Positions 37,601 to 52,325 are shown, numbered from the stretch's first letter. The stretch is 64,000 nucleotides of DNA from Hemicordylus capensis (GCF_027244095.1 NC_069662.1:18440501-18504500), one strand, 5' to 3'. Notes: a model not told the origin generated them from the sequence alone. Numbers and translations are program-made.

Positions 37601-40600
37601 AAGCTGAAGTGTGGAGTTCCACAAGGCTTCATACTGTCTCCAATGCTTTTTAACATGTACATGAAACCGCTGGGAGAGATCATCAGGAGGTTTGATGCTG
37701 GGTGTTATCAATATGCTGACGATACCCAGATGGACTTCTCCATGCCAACCTCATCAGGAAGTGACATATCTTCCCTAAATGCCTGCCTGGAGGCAGTAAT
37801 GGGCTGGATGAGGGATAACAAACTGAAGTTTAATCCAAATAAGATGGAGGTGCTGACTGTGGGGAGGGGCAAGACCAAAGAGATCGTTTAGATATGCCTG
37901 TTCTGGATGAGGTTACACTCCCCCTGAAAGATCAGGTATGTAGCTTGGGAGTGCTCCTGGACACAAAGCTCTCCCTGGTTTCTCAGGTTGAGGTGGTGGC
38001 CAGGAGCGCTTTTTATCAGCTTCGGCTGATACGTCAGCTATGTCCATTTCTAGAGGTGAATGACCTTAAAACAGTGGGACATATGCTGGTAACCTCCAGG
38101 CTTAACTACTGCAATCTGTGCTATGTGGGGCTGCCTTTGAACGTAGTCTGGAAACTACAATTAGTACAGAATGCAGCAACCAGATTGGTCTCTGGGACAA
38201 CATGAAGGGACCACATAACACCCATTTTGAAAGAACTGCCCTGGCTACCAATATGTTTCCGGGTGAAATACAAAGTGCCAATTCTTACCTACAAAGCCCT
38301 TAATGGCTTAGGTCCAGGCTATTTGAGAGCACCTCCTTTGTCATAAACCCTGCCGCCTGTTATGATCTTCTGGAAAGGCCTGGTTACGGATGCCACTGGC
38401 TCGTTTGGTGGCAACCTACAACTGGGCTTTCTCTGTGGCTGCCCCAGGCCTTTGGAATATGCTCCCTACTGAAATAAGAGTATCTCCTTATCTGTTTGTT
38501 TTCAGGAAGAACCTTAAGACATTCCTGTTTTCGCAGTCTTAATTATAATTTTAATAATTTTAAAAACTTGTTTTAATAACTATTTTATTCTATTGTTTTT
38601 ATGTCATGTATTTTAACTTGTGACTTTTAAATATTTTAAATTTTGTACACCGCCTAGAGATGTACATATCAGGCGGTACAGAAATAAGATAAATAAATAA
38701 CCAGCCTCTAGGCTGGACTACTGTTATGTGTTCTATGTAGGGCTGCCTTTGTACATAGTTCAGAAAGTACAGTTAGGTTCAAAATGCAGCAGCCAGACTG
38801 GTCTCCAGGGTAACTCAGAGCACATTATGCTTGTTCTTAAACAATTGCACAGGCTGCCGGTATGTTCCTGAGTGAAACATGAAGTGCTGGTTATTACCTT
38901 TAAAGCCCTTGAACAGCTTAGGCCAGGTTACCTGCGAAAGCACCTTACCCTGCAAGATCCTCACCACTCATTAAGGTCATCAGGAAAGGTCCATCTTCAG
39001 GTGCTACCAGTTCATCTGGTGGTGACATGGGATTGGGCTTACTCAGTTGTCACCTCTAGGTTGTGGAACATGCTCCACGTGGGTATAAGAGGCTTATCAT
39101 CTTTGGAGGCCAAGATGTTCTGAACACCAAATTCACTATGTACTCCTAATGTTGCTAAAAAGGCTCCTTCATAAGGCCTGGTCTGCATAAGCAGTAGAAT
39201 GAGGTTGGGAGGAGCCTGGATTCAGTAGTATGAACTGTACCCCATGCTAGGCTGCAAGTGTGTGTGCATGGAGGGGGGGGCACATTTCTGAATGCTTCCC
39301 TATATGTTTTTGAAAAGCACCAAATACAGAAAAATAGCTTGTAGAGAGGTGGCTGAAGGTTGCCAACTGTTCCCTATTTCAAGGAATTGCTCCTTATTTA
39401 GGATTAAAACGTAGTGTTCCTTTTCAAGTTAATAACAAACACAGTTCCTTGTGCATAAGCTACCCCAACATAGAAAATCCATTCATTTCTGAAGTGTTTT
39501 TTCTCCCAATTGACTTAACATAGGAATGGGATAGAAACCACCCTACCAAAGCGAGTCCATTCATTTTGGGGTGGTTTTCTACCCTGTGTCATAATTGTAT
39601 TAACAACATAAATATCATAACTGGTGAGGGGCCATAACTGTAGATATATTGCATACTACAGAGCAGGTAAGAGTATGAAAACACGAGCATAGCTGGGAGT
39701 GCAGTGGTTTGCTTGTTTACACATAGTTACACAGCCAGGGGTAGAGATCTACCCCAAAATCCAAATGAGGGTTAACACACTCACAAAGTAGTGACACCCA
39801 CACTCACAAAGTAGTGACACCCACACTCACAAAGTAGTGACACCCACACTCACAAAGTAGTGACACCCACACTCACAAAGTAGTGACACCCACACTCACA
39901 AAGTAGTGACACCCACACTCACAAAGTAGTGACACCCACACTCACAAAGTAGTGACACCCACACTCACAAAGTAGTGACACCCACACTCACAAAGTAGTG
40001 ACACCCACACTCACAAAGTAGTGACACCCACACTCACAAAGTAGTGACACCCACACTCACAAAGTAGTGACACCCACACTCACAAAGTAGTGACACCCAC
40101 ACTCACAAAGTAGTGACACCCACACTCACAAAGTAGTGACACCCACACTCACAAAGTAGTGACACCCACACTCACAAAGTAGTGACACCCACACTCACAA
40201 AGTAGTGACACCCACACTCACAAAGTAGTGACACCCACACTCACAGTCTGAGGTAGTGCAATCCATTCCACCACCACGTTCTCCTTGCAGGGTCTGGTCT
40301 ACATACATAGGAGAGGAGAGCTGGTCTTGCGGCAGCAAGCATGACTTGTCCCTTAACTAAGCAGGGTCCACCCTGGTTGCATATGAATGGGAGACTAGAA
40401 GTGTGAGCACTGCAAGATATTCCCCTTAGGGGATGGAGCCACTCTAGGAAGAGCAGAAGAAAGGTTCCATGTTCCCTCCCTGGCAGCATCTCCAAGATAG
40501 GGCTGAGAGAGATTCCTGCCTGCAACCTTGGAGAAGCCGCTGCCAGTCTGTGCAGACAATACTGCTATAGATAGACCAATGGTCTGACTCAGTATATGGC

Positions 40601-42039
40601 AACTTCTTATGTACACAGCAAATTGGAGGAATCACACTTTAATACTCCCCTACTAAAGGTCCCCATAAATAGAAATCTAGCATATTGGGGAAGAGATTCT
40701 AGCAAAGCCCTTAGGCAGCTATGGCAGTTTGTCTGCTTCTCTCACTCTCTCTCTTTGTCTCGTTTGCAGAGATAACTTTTTTTAAAAAATCTCAGGGAGC
40801 ATCCCAAAATATAGCTGGCAACCATTGGCCTGGAATGGCACAGTCTGTACCAGCTCATTCTGCCGCAGGTGCAAACCAGGCCTAAAATGGACAGGCCTCA
40901 GACCAGCCAAAGAGAATCACAGAACCAGAAGAGCCACCCATTAAATTAAAAAACAAACTACCTATTCAATGCAACTCATTCATTATTTCTGGTTTTTCAA
41001 CTTTTATATAGCACAAGGTAAAAACAACAAAGATGCTTCAAATTACCCCGATCTCCATAATGTATACAGCCTCGACATATGGATCAGCAGTATTAGTTCC
41101 GTGCTACCAGACCCTTCCCACAAGCAGTGTTATCTCTAATTTTTTTCATCTGTGTGCAGAATGAGTTTTGTTCTGGGCAGAAGTATCAAGGCAATGTGTG
41201 TGCACATCCATTCAGAGTGGGACCTTCCTGATTAAACCTGAGCGGGATCTAAAATGAACTGAGCGTACATCAAAAACCGTGTGAGCTCATACACATGCCT
41301 TAGAGTCAACCAATACAAACAGGTACATCTTTAGGAGACTGTAGAGTACAAAGTTATATTTGTATTTACCCAAAAGAAAGAAGACTCTGAATTCAAGATG
41401 ACCCTCCAATACTTAACAGGAAAAGAACTGGGGGAAATTCTCATATTGGATTTGGGTAAATATGGTTTTAAAAAGTGTGTGTGTGTGTGTATGTAATAAT
41501 TCACCTGCAGTTGGAAGCAATCTAGGAAGGGCTCTGCCACTTAAGGGCAGCAGCCAGGCCATCTGGTCTTTCTGGGCAAGGAGTAATACCAAGGATGAGA
41601 CAGAGCACCCCTTACCTGTTTCACTGGAGATGGGAATTCCCAACACCAGGCACTTGATGGCAGCCGCCCATTTCTCTGCAACCACTTGGTTATCCTCATA
41701 GCACTCTGCACTATCAACCTGGAAAGTCTTTGCAGCCCGATGCCGTGCCCGTCCTGAGCCCACTGCCACCTTCTTCTTCTTCAGTGGGTAAGCATAGACA
41801 CAGAAGTAGGCTGACTGGTTCGCAATCATATGGCTGCGCATTGTGTGACATCCCAGCACATCAATCAGTCGCAGTACAGTCCGGTGATCCGTGTCCGGCT
41901 TGGGCACCAGGCGCTGGATGTGCAATTCAGTTCGTGTGAGGCTGAGGGCATAACGAGTCCCTTTGGGGGGATAGGCCCCAAATTCCCCATGGAGGAGGGT
42001 CTCGGAGCCTTCCCGACATGCCCCCAAAACCAAGTTCAT
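10933..42039 (-). CDS. SPHK2: Sphingosine kinase 2, five coding exons (whole gene span)
   Basis: Lipid kinase that phosphorylates sphingosine to sphingosine-1-phosphate with ATP; the family acts in cytosol, nucleus and mitochondria. Coding exons are 42039-41616, 17367-17218, 14571-14477, 13468-13353 and 11953-10933. All junctions are GT-AG and the phases (1, 1, 0, 2) are consistent, giving 1806 nt and 601 residues; human SPHK2 is about 654. Visible motifs are NPFGGKG at about residues 159-165 (nucleotide loop), SGDG at 216-219 with Asp218 matching the SPHK1 catalytic Asp81, and GSGNA at 248-252. The C-terminal lobe contains SRAALIRLFLAMEKG. A basic stretch (KKKK...RARHR) in the N-terminal domain lies where mammalian SPHK2 has its nuclear localisation signal. 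SPHK2 rather than SPHK1 is supported by HGEFGAYP near the start and by head-to-head RPL18. The ATG at 42039 is chosen because an in-frame TAA lies about 50 nt upstream; an extra 5' coding exon cannot be excluded. The first coding intron is 24.2 kb and full of transposons. Confidence 0.95.
11954..13352. other. SPHK2 last intron
   Basis: Holds a Sauria-type SINE fragment at about 12115-12215 (GGGCCAGTAACTCCCTCAGC... then CACAGGGTTGTTATGAGGAT) and an AT-rich stretch at 12240-13080 with no coding signal. Confidence 0.6.
13353..13468 (-). CDS. SPHK2: SPHK2 coding exon 4
   Basis: A 116-nt exon with acceptor CTCTTTTCAG and donor GG|GTAAGT. It encodes VINGLMERPDWEEAIKMPLG then ILPCGSGNALAAAIN. It carries the C3 block with the GSGNALA loop and ends in phase 2. 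Confidence 0.95.
13469..15984. other. SPHK2 introns around coding exon 3
   Basis: Two intronic stretches flank the exon at 14477-14571. I see no further exon. A direct repeat of about 25 bp (AAGAACCTTTATTCTGTCAA) occurs at 15879 and 15914. Confidence 0.5.
14477..14571 (-). CDS. SPHK2: SPHK2 coding exon 3 (SGDG active-site motif)
   Basis: A 95-nt exon with acceptor CCTTTACAG and donor GAG|GTATTG. It encodes ERQNHARELVHGISLAEWDG then IVAISGDGLLHE. This is the C2 block; its Asp in SGDG is the expected catalytic base. Confidence 0.95.
15985..16680 (+). mobile_element. L2-type LINE 3' fragment
   Basis: Open frame with LGVILDSRLLLEQQA-like start, TSRLDFCNALSLGLPLKT, TRKLQLAQNAGARLLMGSRK and VLVITYKTLQGLAP, the conserved L2/CR1 ORF2 C-terminus. 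It ends in a LINE tail with GGGGCGGGGTATTAAT then AAATAAATAAAATAAAT. It lies in SPHK2 intron 2, antisense to the gene. Confidence 0.8.
16768..16920. mobile_element. MITE-like palindromic repeat
   Basis: CATTCACACTATCACAAGGA at the left, with a central inverted GGTTAA...TTAACC structure (GATGCTGGTTAA and TTAACCAGCAT). The ends are blurred and the family is uncertain, possibly Harbinger-like. Confidence 0.4.
17218..17367 (-). CDS. SPHK2: SPHK2 coding exon 2 (nucleotide-binding loop)
   Basis: Acceptor TCTCCCCACCAG, donor ACAG|GTGAGG, 150 nt, phase 1 at both ends. It encodes ITRSLLPRPRRLLLLLNPFG followed by GKGNALQWCQSHILPM and SFNLIQT, the conserved C1 region of sphingosine kinases with the phosphate-binding loop. 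Confidence 0.95.
18650..18818. mobile_element. Fold-back MITE
   Basis: The ends GTTTTGCAACATAATGTCCG and (reverse complement) GTGTTGCAATGTAATGTTCA match over about 30 bp. The centre is a further palindrome (GTTGTGCAACTGATGGTCAT against ATGGTCATCAACTGTGCAAC). Target duplication is not obvious. Confidence 0.55.
19013..19209. mobile_element. MITE with GGGCCGGTTTGGACACGACG-type ends
   Basis: The left end GGGCCGGTTTGGACACGACG resembles the reverse complement of the right end, GGGCTGGTTTAGATGAGATG. 197 bp, non-coding. Confidence 0.45.
19620..21560 (-). mobile_element. L2-type LINE with a long open reverse transcriptase frame
   Basis: 436 codons are open at 21180-19870. Motifs are SNYRPVSNLPWLGKVIERVV (finger), LLVLLDLSAAFDTIDH (motif A), YGVPQGSV (motif B), ADDTQIYF (motif C) and TSRLDFCNALYVGLPL. 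Motif C reads CHADD where the family has YADD, so the catalytic Tyr is missing through a small in-frame loss. The 3' UTR and A-rich tail lie at 19620-19780. It is 5'-truncated near 21560 and has the same strand as SPHK2. Confidence 0.85.
21561..22595. other. No gene recognised (SPHK2 intron 1)
   Basis: A repeat-like stretch begins CAGGGGCAGATTAAGCC at about 21637, possibly a hAT MITE end, with GC-rich sequence to about 22020. The rest is unassigned. Confidence 0.35.
22596..22627. repeat. (CA)n microsatellite
   Basis: About 16 uninterrupted CA units. Confidence 0.95.
22658..22793. mobile_element. hAT-like MITE with perfect 8-bp target duplication
   Basis: 136 bp starting CAGTGTTCCCTCTAACAGGG and ending CTGTCAGAGGGAACACCG. 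It is flanked by ACCATGAG on both sides (22650-22657 and 22794-22801). Same family as 3411-3543. Confidence 0.85.
22810..24054 (-). mobile_element. L2-type LINE 3' fragment interrupted by a Helitron
   Basis: On the minus strand it reads ITYKALNGLGPRYLRERHLL and LRSSGEIQLRLPLAW, then the L2 3' UTR. The 5' piece continues at 23925-24054. Removing 23213-23924 restores L2 sequence at ...TAGGTAA|TAACC.... Confidence 0.8.
23213..23924 (-). mobile_element. Non-autonomous Helitron, GC-rich (copy 1)
   Basis: Read on the minus strand it begins TCCTCTATAATAAAAG directly after A and ends with hairpin GCCCGTTATTTTAACGGGC, TTAAAAATA, CTAG directly before T. These are the Helitron hallmarks: 5' TC, 3' hairpin plus CTRR, A/T insertion and no duplication. 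The 712-bp body is very GC-rich with CCG/GCC runs and a C-rich tract near the 3' end. No Rep/helicase is encoded. Confidence 0.87.
24062..24228 (+). mobile_element. SINE fragment with BovB-like tail
   Basis: GGCGGCAATGGTAAACCCCT, then AAAACCACAGGGCTCTATGG and GCCAGGAGTCGAAATCAATT ending near GCACACTTTACC. This is the tail shared by BovB LINEs and Sauria-type SINEs of squamates. Confidence 0.65.
24229..25559. other. No gene recognised (SPHK2 intron 1)
   Basis: Unassigned. A (TG)n run at about 25275-25292 is followed by GGCGCACCCGTCGC and a GCAGCAGCAGCAG run. 25120-25240 includes CTTTATTATGGTCACTGACC, which could belong to the 3' end of the neighbouring LINE. Confidence 0.4.
28566..29345. mobile_element. 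Tc1/mariner element, deletion derivative with 261-bp terminal inverted repeats
   Basis: 780 bp flanked by TA (28564-28565, 29346-29347). Left repeat 28566-28826 and right repeat 29085-29345 differ at about five of 261 positions by my count. Between them, on the plus strand, is the transposase C-terminus: ENLWGIAKRRMRDMRPNNAE then CHRLIASMPRRIETVIAAKG and a stop. The catalytic N-terminal part is deleted. It is inserted in the LINE just below the endonuclease region. Confidence 0.92.
32667..32888. mobile_element. hAT-like MITE, CAGAGGCGC/GTGCACCTCTG ends
   Basis: 222 bp starting CAGAGGCGCTCTTACCCC and ending TCACCTAGGTGCACCTCTG. Flanks GGTATCAG and GGTATCCA share six of eight bases. Confidence 0.55.
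33770..33978 (+). mobile_element. CR1-type LINE 3' end
   Basis: Includes GATGGCTGTGAGCCACCTC and CAGATCCAGCAGGGCCGCT, ending in TATGTTCTTATGTA, a CR1-like terminal short repeat. It matches the reverse of 1293-1500. Confidence 0.7.
34736..35479. other. No gene recognised (SPHK2 intron 1)
   Basis: Unassigned, apparently unique sequence. Confidence 0.4.
35480..35720 (+). mobile_element. L2-type LINE 3' end
   Basis: A decayed ORF2 end (KAFLFTQVF-like at about 35545) is followed by an AT-rich 3' UTR ending near ATGCATTTATTATTATTAG. Confidence 0.6.
35725..35910 (+). mobile_element. tRNA-Ala-headed SINE, 5'-truncated
   Basis: TCTGCATGCAGGAGGTACCA, then GGTTCAATCCCTAGCATCTCC (tRNA T-arm), then the shared tail to CTTGGTATAAGGCAGCTTTC. 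Confidence 0.7.
35926..36195 (+). mobile_element. 5S rRNA/tRNA-Ala composite SINE
   Basis: 5S-like TTTGCTAAGCAGAGCCACCT and ATTTGGATGGGTGAC, then a tRNA-like body and tail. The tail stops at about 36195, where L2 sequence begins. Confidence 0.75.
36200..38700 (+). mobile_element. L2-type LINE interrupted by a Helitron
   Basis: ORF2 runs from about 36200, through the Helitron at 36404-37131. It continues with KETIIRPLLKKATLDPSE at about 37160, LLILLDLSAAFDIIDHGILL, KCGVPQGF and an intact YADDTQ near 37714. The C-terminus is at 37894-38205 and the 3' UTR ends AGATAAATAAATAA at about 38700. Several stops and shifts are present. Confidence 0.87.
36404..37131 (-). mobile_element. Non-autonomous Helitron, GC-rich (copy 2)
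   Basis: On the minus strand it starts TCCTCTATAATAAAGAGCTT after A and ends with GCCCGTTATTTTAATGGGC, TTGAAAACA, CTAG before T. The interior shares the CCGCGGCGGGCCCGCCATGC and CTGCCGGACAGCCACCGCTC blocks with copy 1 and has a much longer C-rich tract (36440-36770). 728 bp, inserted in L2. Confidence 0.87.
38701..39180 (+). mobile_element. Second L2-type LINE 3' fragment
   Basis: RLDYCYVFYVGLPLYIVQKV-like codons, then VLVITFKALEQLRPGYLRKH and LWNMLHVGIRG. It abuts the tail of the preceding L2, suggesting insertion at or next to its A-rich end. Confidence 0.75.
39181..39775. other. No gene recognised (SPHK2 intron 1)
   Basis: Unassigned sequence with a direct duplication of CCATTCATTT-containing words at about 39480 and 39560. 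Confidence 0.35.
39776..40245. repeat. 23-bp minisatellite, about 20.4 copies
   Basis: The unit is CACACTCACAAAGTAGTGACACC. I see no variant among the copies. It lies in SPHK2 intron 1, directly next to a composite SINE. Confidence 0.98.
40305..40615 (+). mobile_element. 5S rRNA/tRNA-Ala composite SINE
   Basis: AACTAAGCAGGGTCCACCCT and GAATGGGAGACTAG (5S-like), GGGGATGGAGCC...CATCTCC (tRNA-like, eroded), then the tail with CAATGGTCTGACTCAGTAT. Confidence 0.82.
41125..41312. mobile_element. hAT-like MITE, diverged
   Basis: CAGTGTTATCTCTAATTTTT start with interior GTTCTGGGCAGAAGTATCAA and GATCTAAAATGAACTGAGCG, shared with the intact copy at 48140-48326. The right end is eroded. Confidence 0.65.
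41616..42039 (-). CDS. SPHK2: SPHK2 coding exon 1 (residues 1-141)
   Basis: Encodes the N-terminal SPHK2-specific domain, including LLHGEFGAYPPKGTRYALSL and AYFCVYAYP. It ends in SSET plus one base, with a GTAAGG donor. A KKKK run and RARHR suggest a nuclear targeting patch. The N-terminus starts MNLVLGACREGSE and is shorter than the long mammalian isoform. Confidence 0.93.
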
Positions 42040-43615
42040 CTCTCCACGAAGCCCCAGCTTTGCGGTTTTGCTTGCTCCTCTTTAAAGTGCTTCTTAAGCA
42101 ACCAGTTCTAAGCTAGTGGAAACCTCACCTCTCCCCCAGGGCACTGGATTTGAAGAGCAGGGTTTAAAATATTTTCATCTCCACATTTTCCCCTCAGCCT
42201 ACTAAGCCGATGCAACCCTTTAACTAAGAAACTTCCTCCACAGCTTAGACTCAAGTGCTTTCCAGAGCTCTCCTCGCTTCCATTTAGAAAGAACTTTGGT
42301 GTCAGAAAACCAAATAGGTTTTAAAAGAAAGAAAGAAAAACAGACACATAGGCCACAACCTCTTTTTCCACAAAGGGAAAAATATTTGGCAGGATAATAA
42401 TTAAAGTTCACAGGAATGAAAACTGACCTGTCTGAGCTACTACAGATTTGGAACAAGAAAGCAGTATGCCCTACAGTCAGGTGGAGAGCAGAGGAGAGAG
42501 GAAGGGATAAAAGCTAACATAGGTCAAATCCTGTATTGTCTAGCAAGAACAGGTGTTGTTTCAGATGCAGAGCCAGACAATCTTGTTTCCAGCAAAGTAA
42601 TTTCATCCTTGGGGAGAGTTTAAACATTTACCAAGGAATTTTTCCAACTCTGAAGTTCTCATCAAACTGGCTGTGGATGACTCATAGAAGATACCCAGTT
42701 TCCCACCTCCTTTATATAGTTATGTTTCTCCAACCCTCAGATATCAGAAGACAAAAAAGGGTTGGGGGTGGGTGGGGAAACCTGAACTCAAAGTGGAATA
42801 AAGGATGCCAAAACAATTTCACCTGTTTCAGGAATGTGGAGAGTGGAAGGAGGAGGAGGAAAACTGTGGAAGTGCTATTTGGAAAAAGGGGGGCATAAGA
42901 AACAGGCCCTGCATTTCCAGAAGGAAGCAGTTTAAGCAGACTAAAATTCCACACCAACTGGATCACTTCAAAGGCTTAAGGACAGTTTGGATTGTATTGC
43001 AATTTTCCCATTCCCTTGTATATCTACCATTTAAAGGGGAAGGGGAAAGAAAACTCTTAAATAACTCCACATCCCATATAAATGAAATGGGGAAGGAATA
43101 CAAATTTATAACTGCTGCAAAAACAAGACAAATTCAGAGGGCTTTGAAATGCATTTTTTCCTTAAAAGTACCTGACTCACCCCCTCACCAGACGCTTTTG
43201 TCCAATACATACAAGACCTCATTGAGGAGAAATGGAACCTGCTTGCAATCTGCCTGTGAGGCGGTGGGTGGGAGTAGAGAAGAGGGATTACCAGCAATGC
43301 ACTTTCTAACACCTCTCCACATCTGTTGATCTATCAATAACTCCTTTTCCTGTTTGTCTCAGTACATTCTTCTTTTGTCCCTCATTCTTTACGCTCCACC
43401 CCTCTTCGTTCCTTTTGCGCTCTCTCTCCCTGTGCATGCCCCACTCTTTTGCTACTAAACCCGGAAGTGCTCTTGTTTTCTACCTGGGGTGGGAAATGTG
43501 AGGACAGAAAGGGGTGGGGAAAGGTTCCTACCAGCCTATCAGAGAGTGGAAGCTTCTTGGCTAACCCAATCAGAAATGTCATCAAGACAATTGTTGTGCA
43601 CCGGTGATGGAGGCT

Positions 43616-44108
43616 GCCATCTTTGGCAAGGGCACAGATCGAACGAAGCAAGAGTGCAGCCATGTTAACTAAGGGAGGGAAAATAAATACTTAGCTAGTC
43701 GTCACACCACATTGTCATCACACAGTAAATGAAAGGAGACGTTATCCACAAAAAAGAGGTGCTTTAATGAAGGGATAATATTTATTTTACGAAAAGTAGG
43801 CTTCTCTCCGTAGCGGTCAGGGGTCGCAGGACTTGGGGTGTGGGCAAGGTCAAAGTAGAAAGCGGCTTGATCCGTTCTCCCCGGTAAATAGCGGCCATCT
43901 TTAGTAAGTGAAAAAACAGTAATTTTGTCCCAAACAATGGCAACCGAAGGCGAAGCAGCCATTTTGAATGTGGGCGAAGATGCACGGCTTCGTGCAATAC
44001 AGTTACTAGGTGGCCATCTTAAATGAGGGAAAGCGGCCGTTTAGGAAGTGGTCAAGGCGTGGAACAGCTACGTACTTCTTAAATGTTAATAGGAGCGGCG
44101 ACCATCTT
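43616..44108 (+). promoter_or_regulatory. Cluster of six same-orientation CCATNTT motifs upstream of SPHK2
   Basis: GCCATCTT at 43616, GCCATGTT at 43659, GCCATCTT at 43894, GCCATTTT at 43958, GCCATCTT at 44013 and ACCATCTT at 44101, all reading on the plus strand. Several share a longer tail resembling CCATCTTTAGTAAGGGAA. The core is the YY1 consensus. The cluster lies in the SPHK2/RPL18 intergenic interval, 1.6-2.1 kb upstream of the SPHK2 ATG. Confidence 0.45.
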
Positions 44109-44391
44109 TGTTACGGGAACGCGAGCTTTGATTGCTTGATTGGTTGCTCCTCTCCAAGGCAACCAAATAAGCACAGCACGAAGCAAGCAGGCCGTGTGTT
44201 AGAAAGCGCTACCATCCATGATGCAAAAGCAACTTTCATGCAACATTGCGACACATAATATCTGTGTCAGCTTAATGACTCTCCAGAGCAGCCAGTGCTC
44301 TGCTGCCTATTTATTTAAACGATTTAAAAGTTATTTATATGTCATCTTTCAGCTTACCAGCATCCTTTAGCAATTCAGAGGAAGGAGGACA

Positions 44392-44573
44392 GCATTTGCA
44401 CCTCTGTGCAATATACTAACCTCTCTGTCCCGCCAAAGAGCATTCGGTGCCGATAATCTTCCCCGCCCATGTATCGCTTTGGGTCTTCTAATCTAGGCTC
44501 TACAGAGGTCTTCCAAGTAACCCCAGAGTGCTTATTGCTCCCTAGAGCATGCTGCATCCGCCGCTCCTAGAGA
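44392..44573 (-). other. Possible upstream exon on the minus strand (SPHK2 5' exon or unknown)
   Basis: Between an acceptor-like TGTCTGTCTCTAG and a donor-like AGAG|GTTAGT there is an open frame reading ERRMQHALGSNKHSGVTWKT, then SVEPRLEDPKRYMGGEDYRH and RMLFGGTE. The composition looks protein-like, but I recognise no family. In mammals SPHK2 has 5' exons close to RPL18, so an untranslated or alternative 5' exon fits. It may also be chance. Confidence 0.2.
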
Positions 44574-45392
44574 CAGACATGGACGAAGAGTCGCACACGA
44601 ACGAACCCTGCTTTAAAGTTTGGGAATCTACTGTTTACAGCCCTCAGCCAATACTGCAATGAGGAGAATAATAAGGGTGAACTGCATTCCAGGATTGTTA
44701 TAAGCCACACTATCACAGCCTCAGCTACACTGCGATCTTGTAATACTGGGATTATACGATTTTTATATATAAGGTTTGGAATTGTTTCATTTTTTTAGCT
44801 GCTTTATTGTATTTTAAAATTTTTATTCCCGATTATTGATTTTGTTTTATGATATTTGTGAACCGCCCTTAGCTATTCTGTAAGGGCGGTCTAGAAGTCG
44901 AACAAATAATAAATAAATAACAATAAATTATAACAATGACTATATTTGCATTAAACATTTTACTTTTTAAAAAGAATATCAAATACATGTTAACTATCAG
45001 ATACTGTAAGATCTGTGTTTGAAAGGGCATGAACTGAGCTAGATGGACTAACGGTCTGACTCGGTATATTGCAGCTTCCTAACTCCTGCCTTTGGTTTTA
45101 TGAAGTTAGAAAGTCGGCACACTACCGTCCACCCACAGTTTTCGCTGAAGCTCTAGGTATCAACTTTGTCTTCTCTACATGAGCACTGCTCCCATTTAGT
45201 CCGCTCGCTGAGTTTAAATAAAAACGGCATCAAAAATAACCAGGAAGTTCCGTCTCTAGACAAAGGAAGTGTCGATCTAGCACTCTATGAGACCTCTGTG
45301 ATACACTTTAGTATTACCATAGAGAATTGAAGAGACTCTCCTTCCCGGCCGGTCTCGTCTTTTCTTTCCCACAATTCCTTGCGCGCTTGCGG

Positions 45393-45414
45393 CCTCTTCC
45401 TTTCTCTTCCTTCC
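45393..45414 (+). promoter_or_regulatory. RPL18: Pyrimidine tract at the RPL18 5' end (TOP-like)
   Basis: An uninterrupted run of C and T lies 20-40 nt before the RPL18 ATG. Vertebrate ribosomal-protein mRNAs start at a C within such a 5' terminal oligopyrimidine tract, which places them under mTOR/LARP1 translational control. The exact start site cannot be seen. Confidence 0.55.
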
Positions 45415-45433
45415 AGGGGCTGCTGACGCCGCC

Positions 45434-52325
<6,892 letters not shown>

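Larger units (their letters stand above)
42040..45392. other. SPHK2/RPL18 intergenic region
   Basis: Contains SPHK2 upstream sequence, the CCATNTT cluster, an inverted CCAAT-like ATTGG near 44138, an L2-type 3' tail at 44755-44930 (ACCGCCC...GGGCGGT then AAATAAATAA), and a SINE tail remnant at about 45005-45085. No complete gene is visible apart from the possible exon near 44.4-44.6 kb. Confidence 0.6.

Noticed and set aside
39776-40245. CRISPR array
   Set aside because: Perfect 23-bp head-to-tail units without spacers in a vertebrate intron; a minisatellite.
43382-43663. Open frame MAALLLRSICALAKDGSLHH on the minus strand
   Set aside because: No recognisable family, and it starts inside the CCATNTT motif cluster; more likely non-coding.
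44138-44165. RFX X-box-like palindrome GGTTGCTCC...GGCAACC
   Set aside because: The half-sites are about nine bases apart, more than the X-box spacing allows.
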